Positions 31,970 to 42,350 of a stretch of 64,000 bases of DNA are shown here, in pieces (position 1 is the stretch's first letter; every line of letters begins with the position of its first letter). The notes under the pieces were generated by a model. That model was given only the letters and a program-made list of their open reading frames with translations. It was not told the DNA's origin and ran no database searches. This DNA is from Flammulina velutipes. Its lineage: Eukaryota > Basidiomycota > Agaricomycetes > Agaricales > Physalacriaceae. The DNA lies in the NCBI GenBank assembly GCA_011800155.1, contig CM022374.1:186001-250000 (forward strand). Reading direction: 5' to 3'. A program made the position numbers and the translations under genes.

Positions 31970-33239
31970 TTCCTCGAGTGCTCCGGAAAAACCGGTCCGG
32001 TGCCAGGTTGTTGTTGGTAGCGGGGCATTTGCCCCCGCTTGTATGTCGGGAGGGTAAGTCGTTTTCCATTACTAGGGTCAGTAATGGTAGCAACTACTCC
32101 TCCATCGCGCAGTACGGATGTATTAATACTAGATACTACATCGAAGGGTCTTCCCAGTAGTACTTCATACGCTGGATCCCTAATGATGTGTACTTGAAGG
32201 AAATATACGATTCCTCCGAAGTCGAATGCCAAGTTCCTTGCCAGTCCCACTGTCTTGGTCTGACCCTTGTCTGCACTTTCCATAGTGATGGAAAAGGATG
32301 GATCGAAAGGTACGCCTAACTCTAGCGCGGCCTTAAGTGACATAGACACTATTTGCGACCCGCTATCTAGGAGGCTCTCTTTCTTTCCTGCCCCGCCAAT
32401 CGTTGGCCAGAGAGTTCTGAGATCAGCACTTTCGGACGCAACATTGGTGCGCGGCATCTGATACGGACCCGTGTAGCCAGTATGATTAAACAGTTGCTCG
32501 ACTAAGTCGTGTACTACTACAGACCCTAGTGGTAACTGGGTTGTATCTTGTAGATTTACTGAGTAATATCGTGGGTCTTCACTTTGGTGATACTCCGCTT
32601 CCATAGCGGGCCGCTGCCTGAGTCTAATTCAGACATTTGTTGAATGTTAACTTTAACATTCTTTGCTTTGAGATTCTCTAGCAAATCCTTCTGCCAGGCT
32701 TCATTCGTGGCAAGAAGTTCCTCTGGAAGGAGTGTCTTCCAAAGGGATCTCCAACCAGGGTTTCTGAGTAGGAGGTCCTTGAGCTTCGAAATGCGCTGAT
32801 AGCTTTTGTGCTTTTCCTGCTCCTTTGGAGTACTGTTCTCTTCCTTTGGGGGAGCATTCTCTGCTTCCTCTACAGAAACCGCCGGGATAGCGGCCTCTGT
32901 CCGTTTCTTAGCGGGACCCGCTTCGATAGCGGGCTCCGGTCCTTCCAACACTTCTTCCAATAGATCACTCAGTTCTGGCTCTTCCTCTTCAGGAGGTGCG
33001 ACGAACTGAACTTTCTTAGGTCTACTAGGCAACACTACTTCTACTCTAAGTCCCTTCGTGGGGCCGGGCTTTATCGGGTTTTCTTTGGGTATATTGGGTA
33101 TAACTGGTTCTCTTTCCTTAGCAGTATGGCTTCGAGTACTACGAATAGTATTCTGGCTCTCAGGAGGGGCAGTTCTCTTAAGTAGTAACTCAGAGGAACC
33201 CCCGTCCGTCCTCGAGCCTAATCGAAACCCTCCTGCAAG
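31966..33239 (-). CDS. Gag-pol linker and retropepsin-like protease, frame-broken
   Basis: The block from about 33,239 to 32,556 is a Glu/Pro/Lys-rich linker (APPEEEEPELSDLLEEVLEG) that follows gag in another frame. It overlaps the block 31966-32604, which holds an aspartic protease with SLLDSGSQIVSMS (active-site D-S-G) and the flap/hydrophobic end YEVLLGRPFDVVSS. That block runs in turn into the 31391-31969 block by a 4-base overlap. The gag-to-linker change at about 33,230 could be a programmed frameshift or a lost base; the others look like single-base losses. Confidence 0.8.
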
Positions 33240-34639
33240 TAGGTGGGGTCGATCATCTGCTGTTGAAGGAAAACCGTCCGATCTATCTGTTCAGTCGGAG
33301 GAAAGAAGTCTTCCTGAAATAGCCCTTCGTAGTTTTGTGCGCTAGCGGGTGGATTGGGACCATGTTCTCTAATGTACTTAAGTACTTGTTCCATTGGAGA
33401 CATGCCATCTTTGCGCTTGCTTAGCGAAATTCCATCGGCTGTAAAGTACCAATTGGAGTTCCCTGGTTTATATATCCAGCCTTCTTTCTCGAACTTGTTC
33501 TTCTCAGGGCATTCTGTGAGGAAATGCCCATGTTCGTCGCAGAAATAACATTTCCCGCTAAGGGAGCGGGCACGTGACGGGTTAAAGTTCGCCGGGACAG
33601 GAAGTATTCCTTTTGGCATAGGCTGTATTGGAGGTCTAGGGGCTTGGTACGACGTGTTTTGTTGCACATAGTTCCCCATATGTTCAGTAGGGTAACTCTG
33701 CATTTGTATTTGTCGAGTTCCCATCCTATCCATCATAGCCATTAACCTGCGGGATTCTTCCTGTCGGACTTTCTCTAACTCCCTCATTTCGTCCTGTCGA
33801 GCCTTCTCGATGGCCTTGAGTGTATCTGCCAACGAGTTGATGCTGGCAACTTGGTCATGCATATCTTCGATCTTGACCCGCGTTGTTGACGGGGAAATGA
33901 GTTCCCGTTCGTACGTGTTCCCTGTTCTCATCGGGGCACCACCGAACGTTTCTATTTCCTCTAAGTACTTTTCTGCGACTTTAATGACTTCGCCTAGAGT
34001 CCACCGCTGTCCCAGCGGTCTATTTGGGGGGACAGGGATCGCTCGTAAATCATTGTAGATTGCCGCCCAAGCGGGTCCCACAAAGCACTGCTGGACTAGA
34101 TCGAGAACCGATTTCTGAGTGACATCTCCAATATCGATTAAATATTGAAGTTTGTGCACGACTTCTCGGCGGAACTCCATCATTCTATCCTTTGAGCCTA
34201 TGGGACGCGCCTTGTAGTGCGTCAAAAGTTCTTCGACCTCTCGCATGGTATATTCTTGATCTTGCTCACCCTTATTGTATAGCTTAAGGATGGCCTTTTT
34301 GTATGCTAACCAGTCACCCGCCGAGTATTCGGGTAGGGCGACCCACTGTCTCCGTATGTCATAGTCTACATAGACTCCTGCAATTTCGATCTGAACTTGA
34401 GGGTTGGTTACGCGGTTCACTGAGTAGATCCATTCCAGTCCCATGAAGTATTCTCTGATTCCCCCGTCTCTGAAGCGGGGGGCATCTTTACTTCCAGGCG
34501 CCGGTAGTTTCTTGCCCGCAATTTCCGCTTGTGTTTGAGCACTAAGTTGGTTCACGAAATTGTTAACGGGAGCTAGGTTTGGCTGTCCAGCAGCTTGGCC
34601 CGCGTTCCCTCCTGCGTTGTTGTTTTCCTGATCTGCCAT
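33218..34639 (-). CDS. Gag polyprotein with CCHC zinc knuckle
   Basis: One open block of 473 codons from the ATG at 34,639. Ala/Asn/Gln-rich start, then a helical capsid-like region with DRMMEFRREVVHKLQYLIDIG and AEKYLEEIETFGG, a charged coiled segment with repeated RQDEMRELEKVRQEE, and a nucleocapsid knuckle CYFCDEHGHFLTEC (CX2CX4HX4C). The C-terminus contains FQEDFFPP. The stop at 33,218 is followed at once by coding sequence in another frame. Confidence 0.92.
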   Translation of the reverse strand: MADQENNNAGGNAGQAAGQPNLAPVNNFVNQLSAQTQAEIAGKKLPAPGSKDAPRFRDGGIREYFMGLEWIYSVNRVTNPQVQIEIAGVYVDYDIRRQWVALPEYSAGDWLAYKKAILKLYNKGEQDQEYTMREVEELLTHYKARPIGSKDRMMEFRREVVHKLQYLIDIGDVTQKSVLDLVQQCFVGPAWAAIYNDLRAIPVPPNRPLGQRWTLGEVIKVAEKYLEEIETFGGAPMRTGNTYERELISPSTTRVKIEDMHDQVASINSLADTLKAIEKARQDEMRELEKVRQEESRRLMAMMDRMGTRQIQMQSYPTEHMGNYVQQNTSYQAPRPPIQPMPKGILPVPANFNPSRARSLSGKCYFCDEHGHFLTECPEKNKFEKEGWIYKPGNSNWYFTADGISLSKRKDGMSPMEQVLKYIREHGPNPPASAQNYEGLFQEDFFPPTEQIDRTVFLQQQMIDPTYLQEGFD

Positions 34640-35157
34640 TGGGAATAGAGGTTGTCCTAAAGGTACAGCCTGTCTAAATTTCTCAAATAGCGGGTGGACT
34701 TGATCGAGATCAAATCGGTCTGCAAACGGACTAAGTTCGTTTGGTGAAGGGGTGTGAAGTCTTCGGGGTATTGGACTTGGTAAAAGTCTTGGAAGACGAC
34801 TCGAAAGCGGGACTGTGGATAATATAAATCCGGGGGATAGGCTGGTCCGACACTAAGTCGGGTGGTAGCTTTTTAGGCTTTTTGTTTGGCGGACGCGGTC
34901 TGCGTTCGTCTGGATATCCGTTGAATAGATCGCCTGGTTTAGGACGATTTTCGCGTAGATTCCTTACAACTGGAGCACCTGAGTTTTCACCCAAGTTCGC
35001 TCTACGGTTGTTTTGTTGTTCTAAAGCTGAGCTTTGACTAGTTGGCGTTTCCGACAACTTAGCGGTTGGCTTGGCTTTTGGGGCTATTTTGGATTGGGTG
35101 TAGAAATAACTTGTTAACTCTTGTTTTACGAAGAATCGACTAAGTCAAATTTATCAC

Positions 35158-35175
35158 CCCTCGCGGTGGGCTCCA
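35158..35175 (-). other. Primer-binding site
   Basis: On the minus strand, TGGAGCCCACCGCGAGGG begins five bases after the end of the 5' LTR. It starts with TGG, complementary to a tRNA CCA end. The primer tRNA cannot be named without the host tRNA set. Confidence 0.6.
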
Positions 35176-35180
35176 AAATA

Positions 35181-36871
35181 TGATGAGCAGTGCAAAAGAA
35201 CACCACCAAATCACACACACACACACACACACTAACAAGTAGGCGTGGAAATGCAAGTCCGCTTCGATAGCGGGTCTGCTTTTAATTGTTTAGAGTTCGA
35301 TGAACTGGTCTTTGGGGTTTCGGGAAGGTATGGGGGTTCGATTGCAACGGTTCAAAATGTATAACAAGTTCGAGGGGTAACAGGGATCTGATCTTTAGTT
35401 GAAAACTAGAGGCCAACAAGAGTCACAGGCCGATTGGGATGCGTGAGGCAGACTTAATAAAGCTCCAACCGGTCCGTCAATCTTCAACCACGCTAAGAGG
35501 TCTGCGTCCAGATACCCTGGTATCTATCTAATGCCCTAAGACTCAACGGACTCTGTCCGCGGCTTAAAACGATAGCTTAGCTGCAGTCTAAACCACACTC
35601 AACGGGGACTGGGTTTTCCAATCAGATTCTTTCAAGTGGTTAGATGACTGTTCTGAGACAGCGCCGGGAACGTCGATGGCACAGGCAATGGCTAAACTTC
35701 AATTACTCAAAGTAGCTCCAATGGCTCTAAGTTCCTTTTGCTTTCAGATTCAAAGTCACCTATGTGACAGAACTTCTATTCAATCCTATCGAGCTAACCG
35801 ACGGTAAATACTGCTTTGTGGGCTGCGTCTACTGGGGGTCTAAGCTAGTTTACAGTATGCTAACGAGCGTATTATATAGGTATTTCTAAAGAGCGTGACT
35901 AAAGCTGGTTTACTGTATTTTACCCGCCACAGGAGCGGCCGCCACGTTGGCGGGCCCCGTGAACCTCGTTGTGCCCTGGGCCATATGGCCTTCATCATTC
36001 TTAGCCAGGTATTTGTCCTGGATGCACCCAATGAGGAGTGGCGTACCGCGCGGGTACACAGCTCCTGAGTGATCCAAGGTCAGCTGGCATGCTTGTTCCA
36101 TGTGTATCTCTCCATTCTTAGGCGATCCGCGCGGGCCTTCAATTAGCACCCGCATGGTCCCTGTTGCCTTGTGTTTTTCCTCTCTCGATAGAGAGGCCTT
36201 ATTTCCAATAATGCCCGCCCAGGAATCGGGCCCGTCATGTTGGCGGCTCAACTCCTAGGTGGGTCCTACAGTGCCTCTGGCGCTTCATATCCAGAGCCGA
36301 ATGCTATCCAACAGAGGGACTTGGGTTTTGTGCTCGATCTGGGAGATCTGCCCGATCTGGATTATATTGATGAGATCCAGGGAGTCAGAGCGTGATTCAG
36401 GAATAAGGTTTACTTCCCCTGAGATCATGACTCATGACGCAACATGCCTTTGATGGATTCGATGGTCGATCTCCGTCCTCTGCGTTTTGGTGGCTAAGTC
36501 CGTCCAAGTGTGGCGGGTGGTTCGTGAACTGTCCTTGGAAGAGTGGGATCCTTATTTCTAAGTACCCGACACATGGCGGGTGCAAGACTGAGTACTGGTT
36601 TTATTGATCGACCTAAGTCGAGTTACTTGTATTGTAGTTTTAGGTTCCTCCCGCTTCGAGAGCGGGGTCGATTGCCTGGCTGAACCAGTGCATGACTTCA
36701 AGGTTCCAAGGATGAGTCCCAGTAACAAGGACCTTCTCCGTACTGCTAGCCTGGTGTGAGTGGTATATTCCGTCCATAATGCCTTCTTCCTATGTCCATT
36801 CTGCCTGGTTTGCCTTGTACAAATCGCAAAATATGGGGTCTTTGCCCATCCAAATATTACAAGGCGTATCA
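35181..36871 (-). repeat. 5' LTR of the gypsy element (right copy)
   Basis: The right copy runs from tgatgagcag to gcgtatca, 1,691 bp. Relative to the left copy it lacks single bases in several short runs (near 36,215, 36,297, 36,573, 36,758 and 36,820) and gains one or two elsewhere. The flanking ACGT at 36,872-36,875 matches the one before the left LTR. Confidence 0.93.
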
Positions 36872-36983
36872 ACGTAACTGCCAAGCTGAATCAACAAAGA
36901 TATAAACGCTCGTGATCGAGGATGTAGTTTCTATATAAGGGTCAATATGACGGGAGCGCTCACCTTCTTACCCTCACGCCGTC

Positions 36984-37235
36984 GTAATGCCCGTTTGCAA
37001 AACGACACCTTTGCTCAATCCGACAAGGGTGCGACTCTGTCCTGTGTCTACCCAATGTTGAGAACTGAATGATGAAAGGTGCGTCTGATACTTCTCACAC
37101 AACTATGTCACTGACCTTTTGAGTTATAGGCTACGGTGCCATTGTAATGCCCGTTTGCGAAACGACCCCTTGCCTCATTCCACACACTTGGTGCATTCAA
37201 CATCAATTATACGGACAAAGGTGCGTCTGATACTT
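36984..37235 (+). repeat. Two-copy tandem repeat of an exon-donor-like unit
   Basis: gtaatgcccgtttgc occurs at 36,984 and 37,144, each followed by (a/g)aaacgac. aaaggtgcgtctgatactt occurs at 37,075 and 37,217. The order open stretch, gtgcgt donor, about 50 nt, tag suggests duplicated small exons, as in the arrays at 13.8-15.8 and 18.1-19.35 kb. No gene is recognised in 36,876-38,036. Confidence 0.5.
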
Positions 37236-38036
37236 TTCATACAGCTCTATCACTAACATTTCGACGAATAGACGTTACCATCAACCTCGAGTTACGTCCT
37301 TTAATTTCTCAACTCCATTCCCTCCCATTCGTACCTACACTTCTACCCCCCGTTGCGCCAGAACAGTCACCGCGGTGCACGTCGCTCGTCGACGTGTAGA
37401 TGCCGAAAAGCGGACCGGGATGGTCTCAGCAGAGCGGGCTCTCCCTTCCGGGGGCGACAATCCCTCTGTGGTGCGCCATCCCAGTTGGTGACTTGTTTGG
37501 TTTCCTGCCCTCACACACCCATACTCTTCGAGTCCGGTGGAGTGATCAGTGGCGCACGGGGATCTTTATTTTTAAATTGTATCTCCATGTAGCGCCGGGT
37601 CACGCCCGTGCGCAGTAGAAGTGCATGTACTAGACTATTTTTCAATGAAATGCTCTCCCTACGGGGAGGCGAAGCTATGGACAAAATAGCGAGATGGATA
37701 AAGTGGCGTGCGACCTTGTCAACTTGCATATTCTCACCCCTGCATTTCTTTCTTTTACTGGGCACACATCACTCTGGCGTTCGGAGTGAGTTTAGTGTGC
37801 TCGGAGTCTCCCAATCTCTACGCTACTCCCGTCCCAGTCTGCCCATCTACTCAGCTAAGCAGCGCATCGAGTCCAGCTCCTCCCATTCAATCCGCACACC
37901 AGCCCATACGGAGACGCCAAGTCTCTCGCTTAGAAAAATCGACAAATTCCTCGGCTCACTTTCGCTCTGAACGGCACAGTCACTATAAAGGTCAACACCC
38001 TTTGCTCACTTTTCCCCATCCCTCGCTTCCCCGTCC

Positions 38037-38194
38037 TCATCTTGACCAAGAACTCTGTGTTGAGCGCGATGGACACGGAAGCCAAAGGAGTTGGGTTCAG
38101 AGCTTAGTAGGATGATATTCCCATCTGAGAACCAAAGTTTTTCGTCCTTTGTGTAGCGCGAGTTTGTAATAGAGTCAGAAGGCTCTGCCATCAT
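38037..38194 (-). pseudogene. BTB/POZ gene fragment (5' end only)
   Basis: The first 43 codons match BTB protein B (KLWFSDGNIILLSSEP and FGFRVHR). A deletion after VHR then shifts the frame, and similarity stops at about 38,037, where copy B of the duplication begins. Only the first strand pair of the BTB fold remains. Confidence 0.85.
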
Positions 38195-38713
38195 GATAGA
38201 GACAGTGTGAGAGCGTAGTCCGCGTGACGTTGACCACGCGCCTGACGCAAGGCCGGAGATGAGAGTCGCGTTAGGGGTTATCTATGGCGCTCGGTGCTCG
38301 CGGTAAAGTTTGGATCAGGACCATAGTGCTGCCAAATGGAGGCTGTGGAATTGATTTAATCTTGAGGGAGCAAGGGCCGCGATGAGATGGGTAGCCCCAC
38401 AGGTAGTGAGAGATAATTCTGGGGCTTCACTCACCTCCCTCCGTCTATCCGCTCGTTGAGTATATGACTGGCAGTAGACAGGATAGGGTATCAAAAAAAG
38501 GTTCATTGCGTGTAGGTAATACAACATGTACACAGAGATAAACAAATTTGGAGCCTGCAAGTACAGTACAGTGGGTGAGTGAGGAGATGGTATGGATGGA
38601 TGGATGGAGTGTGATGAGAACAACAAAAATAAGTTAGAAAAAGTGAAGATAAATACTTTTGAATCCTAGTAAGTACGCGAAGAATAGATGAAATTAGGAG
38701 AGAAAATAAGAAA

Positions 38714-40596
38714 TCAAACGGGCGTCTTGACCTCCGTGTCAAGCCCGCCATCCCGAAGCGCTAGTTCGAAGTCCTCATACGAAGATGTCACCCTCGGTTT
38801 CCTACCCCTCCTCTCCAACGCGACTGCAACTTCCAACTCATCGATTGGAGTCGCAGGCGCCATACTGGGACTAGCAGACCGCGAATACACATCCGGCTTG
38901 ACTCGTTCCCTGCCACGCGACGTGGACAACGAAGTAGACGCCGAAGACGGAGGAGAATGCGAATTGCCACTGGACTGACGGCTCCTCGCAAGACGTTGGT
39001 AGGAGGAGTAACCGCTAGTGGGCGTACCAGTGTGAGGTGTAGTTGGATGCGAGAGTGGGTGGGTGAAGGAATAGCCTAGACCAATGGTCAACGGACCGCG
39101 GGATGCTGAGCGTCGTGCGCGACTCTTTGAGCGGCGGTCCCGTCCCTCCTTCATCCCGGGATGACCTATATCGTGAGCTAGCACCTCTGGATCGACGAAC
39201 ATGGAAGCAGACGAAGGCTCAACGTCTCCGCCGACAGCCCATGCTTCGTCGTCCAGTTGAGCGACAGTCCATCGAGAGTTCAGATTGCGATCTAGACATC
39301 CCTTCAAGACACGGAGTGTGCCACTAGGAAGGGATTCAGGGTATGGGATCTCCGCTACAAACACGGGTTAGTCAATGTCAGGCCGGGAAGTACGATTCAC
39401 TCACCATGTCGAATCTTCATATTTAAACGAGGTTCGAATCCGTCCACAAAGGGGAGTTGACCGATGACAAGTGCATAGAGCATAACGCCTACCGCCCAGA
39501 TATCCTGGGCAAAGCCGACAGGTTGAGGAGTCGTGGACAACAGTTCCGGCGATGCGTAAGGTAACGATCCAGGCTGGAACCGTTGAACGGGTTTAGGAAT
39601 GTTGTGGAAAGCGGACGCGGAGCGTGGATGGGCAGCAGTGGTCGAGTTCCTGTGTCTGGCTAGGATCAGCCTTGGGGCGCTAGAGGAAACAGATATCGCC
39701 CTCTGGATGGGGGCGGGCTCGAAGGCGTCGCCCTCATCATCGCTATCCTCTTCCTCAACAACGCCTATCCTTTTGGCCGTGCCGAAGTCTGAAATCCGAC
39801 AATTCCCCATTTCATCAACAAGGACATTTTCCAACTTCATATCACGATGCACGAGACCCGCTTGTTCATGCAGGTACCGAAGGCCACTGATGACTTGTCG
39901 GAAGAGAGGAGAGGCTTCTGAAGGCGGGAGACCTAGAAGACCGGAGGCTTGACGTCCAGCATGGTGTTGGCGCTCCCTGTCGAGAACGTCGAATAGCGAT
40001 CCAGTCTCGCACAAAGGAGTGACGAAGAAGGTCGCAGTGGCTGTATGATAGGATGAGAAAAGAGGGAGGACATTTTCATGACTGAGAGACGACCATATCT
40101 CTTCTTCCTTCTCCAGCTCGCGCCGCGCCTTCCTCGTCTGCGCTCCTAAACGCACGATCTTGACGGCCACGGCGTTTCCGCCATTCGGGCTCGACGCCCG
40201 GCGGACGATGCTATTTCCACCATGTCCTATAACCCGTCCCAGGACGTATCCGCCAATGACATCGCCCTCCTTGTCCTCCGCAGACGTCGACTCCTCGAGG
40301 GGAAGATCAGTACAGGGAGGACTGAAAGCTGAGAGGAACATGGCAGCTGGCGAAGAGGAGAGTTCAACGATTGCAGCTGGGCTAGGCGAGGCTATCGGTC
40401 TGGGAATAGAAGTCGCGGCCGTCGCTGTTGGGGTAGAGTAGCCATTCTGCAAAGTGATATTGGGACCGGTTGCAACGTTAAGCCTGCCTCTTGCTTCCGT
40501 GTGTCCTTCATCGAGAGGCCAACTGTACTCAGCTGTCACCGTCGGGCTGTCCGCTAACCAAACTCTGTCGTATGCAGCAGTCGAGGCGTGGGGCAT
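38714..40596 (-). CDS. Serine/threonine protein kinase, intact copy
   Basis: Two exons (39405-40596 and 38714-39354) join in phase across a 50-nt intron to 610 residues. A Ser/Pro/Thr-rich N-terminus of about 105 residues precedes the kinase domain. All key motifs are present: glycine loop GRVIGHGGNSIV, VAVK lysine, C-helix glutamate in ELEKEEEIW, VHRDMKLENVL, SDFGTAKR, LPYASPELL and DIWAVGVMLYALVIG, with the last arginine in CLDRNLNSRW. A roughly 70-residue acidic insert (VEEEDSDDEGDAFEP) separates DFG from the activation-segment end. The C-terminal tail is Ser-rich. Motif style is closest to CAMK-like fungal kinases, but the subfamily is not certain. A decayed duplicate lies at 10,205-12,057. 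Confidence 0.85.
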
Positions 40597-41117
40597 CCAA
40601 TGGAGATGAATTAAAGTCTTACTGCACCTTGGGTCGCAGTAATTCGCGTTCTGGTCGTCGGAGATGCGTCAAAAGGGCTTGCTCGCTGTCGCGAACGATG
40701 ATGAAAAGACGTGAGAGACGACCAGATGGTGGTGAAGAGTCAAAGAGCAGTCTAGCCGAAAAAGGCAATCGGAGCCGCCCCTATCCCCTGTCGAGATCCG
40801 AACAGCCTCCGTTCCGTTCCGCGTGATCGAGACGGACCACTGACGGACCTCTTATCTTGCTTTCATTATGAAGAACAATTGACATTGTTTTCCACCGCCG
40901 TTCTTCACCCTACTGCTAATTCTGAAATATTACTCAGCCATGATGCATGAAACGTGGTGAGAGCGAAAATTCAAATTTCACAGCCTCCTTTGGCAACCCG
41001 ACAGTCCTGATCCAAACTATACCGCAGGCGCCGAGCGCATCTCCATTTACCTCGCGTAGGTAAAGCGCGCGGTCAAGTCGTGTCAATGTCACGCGTACTA
41101 CACTCTCTTAGTCTATC

Positions 41118-41250
41118 ATGGTGGACCCTTCTGACTCTGACGTTACACGCAAGACGAAAAACTTTGGATCACAGATGAGAATATCATCCTACTGAGAGAT
41201 GAACCAACTCCATTGGTTTTCAGGTGCATTGCGGCCTTTTGGCGTTGTCT
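41118..41250 (+). pseudogene. Diverged BTB/POZ relic
   Basis: An ATG at 41,118 opens MVDPSDS, like the start of BTB protein B. After about eight codons the similarity continues in another frame as DEKLWITDENIILLRDEP, then fades at the position of the VHR motif. At least one frame change is required, and nothing BTB-like follows. Confidence 0.6.
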
Positions 41251-42350
41251 GTCTACTCAATCACCTGATCGATGGAGGGAGGTGACTGAAAATATCTCAG
41301 CCTCCATGTGCAAGTGTGGCGCAACCCATATCTGCCTCATTGATCTTTCAAAAGAAAACATACACCCCTAAGCATCTAATTTCTACTTCTTCCTTGCATA
41401 TACTTCGAATTATTAGAGGCTTTTGCAGGAATATATATTGGGAAGTGATAAAATATACTACACAAAGTTAAATGCAAAACATCAACACATCATCTAATTG
41501 TCCAGTGCCTTTGAGGCCAAAAAGCGGGAAGCGGAGGGCGTGAAATGAGCTCGACGGGACAGTGAAGCACCGAGATTTACTTGAGATCCCTTGAATGGGT
41601 GAAAACGGACTACTTCCTCTGCATACTCACCTCATTGAGTAGATGAGCTGTGGGTTTCATCAAGGCACATGATATGTACTAGCCTTTCCTTAATGTCGAA
41701 AAAGCTTGATATATATCGGTGAAAAAAGCCTCTATTGAACCGGAATAAAAGACTACTTTGAAGTTTGAAGTAGGCCGGAAAATAAGAACATGAGGACTCC
41801 CTGGCAGGAGGAAACCTGAAGGACACTCATTCCTACGTTACAAAGGACCGGTTTCCATACATGACATCACTATTCTGTAAGACTACATATATGTAACAGG
41901 ACGGAGCTTGCAGACTGGCCTAGTAACTACCCATCTTATCTTCCTCTGGCTCAGACTGGCTGTGAACTTCACATACTTACAAAATCCAAAAATATATGGA
42001 ATATACAGAGACACCTCCGGACCCACACCATGAAGCACCATACGAGAAAAGAACAAATCACCCAGGCGAACGGAAATGTATTTATACTGTAGCTTACTTA
42101 CCATTCATTTGCGCCACACATGCATTTTCCGAAAATTCAAGTCGGCCTTTATCCTCTTCAGAACACCGACTTCGAGAAACGGTAACATATCGGGATCGGC
42201 GGCCCTCACGTACGACGGAGCCGCCAACTCCTAGATTCACTGACAGCATCCATGGATGGATTTTCTGGACCTCAAAAACTCCCACAAGGTCAAAATCAAA
42301 GCAAAGTCATATTTTGTTCCCATTGCCCAGGCACTACGTGAAATGGAGAT
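41251..42350. other. No gene recognised
   Basis: AT-richer spacer with only short frames. Two copies of the TGTGGCGCA motif lie at 41,315 and 42,110 (reverse). The end of the pectate lyase gene follows. Confidence 0.5.

Larger units (their letters stand above)
19566..36871 (-). mobile_element. 17.3-kb Ty3/gypsy LTR retrotransposon with three extra genes
   Basis: Full element on the minus strand, bounded by LTRs (19566-21262 and 35181-36871) that begin TG and end CA. It is flanked by a 4-bp target duplication, ACGT at 19,562-19,565 and 36,872-36,875. Order in its own sense: 5' LTR, primer-binding site, gag, linker and protease, reverse transcriptase, RNase H, integrase, a Zn2Cys6-like gene, two genes on the opposite strand, polypurine tract, 3' LTR. 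Integrase lying after RNase H places it in Ty3/gypsy. The LTRs differ at roughly a dozen sites by eye, so insertion is recent. Gag-pol is broken by several frame changes at G/C runs, so this copy is probably not autonomous unless those are base-call errors. At 17 kb it is well above the usual 5-8 kb of fungal gypsy elements. Confidence 0.93.
38037..40905. repeat. Segmental duplication, copy B
   Basis: Matches 9,489-12,350 in the same orientation. The left end falls inside the BTB reading frame, where small deletions (for example near 38,047 and 38,065) truncate it. The right end fades at about 40,905. The spacer between the BTB stump and the kinase is also conserved, including the run of tggatggatgg. 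Confidence 0.9.

Noticed and set aside
37608..38115. Overlapping plus-strand ORFs left of duplication copy B
   Set aside because: Ser/His/Pro-rich translations in two frames and no conserved motif; probably chance frames in the spacer.
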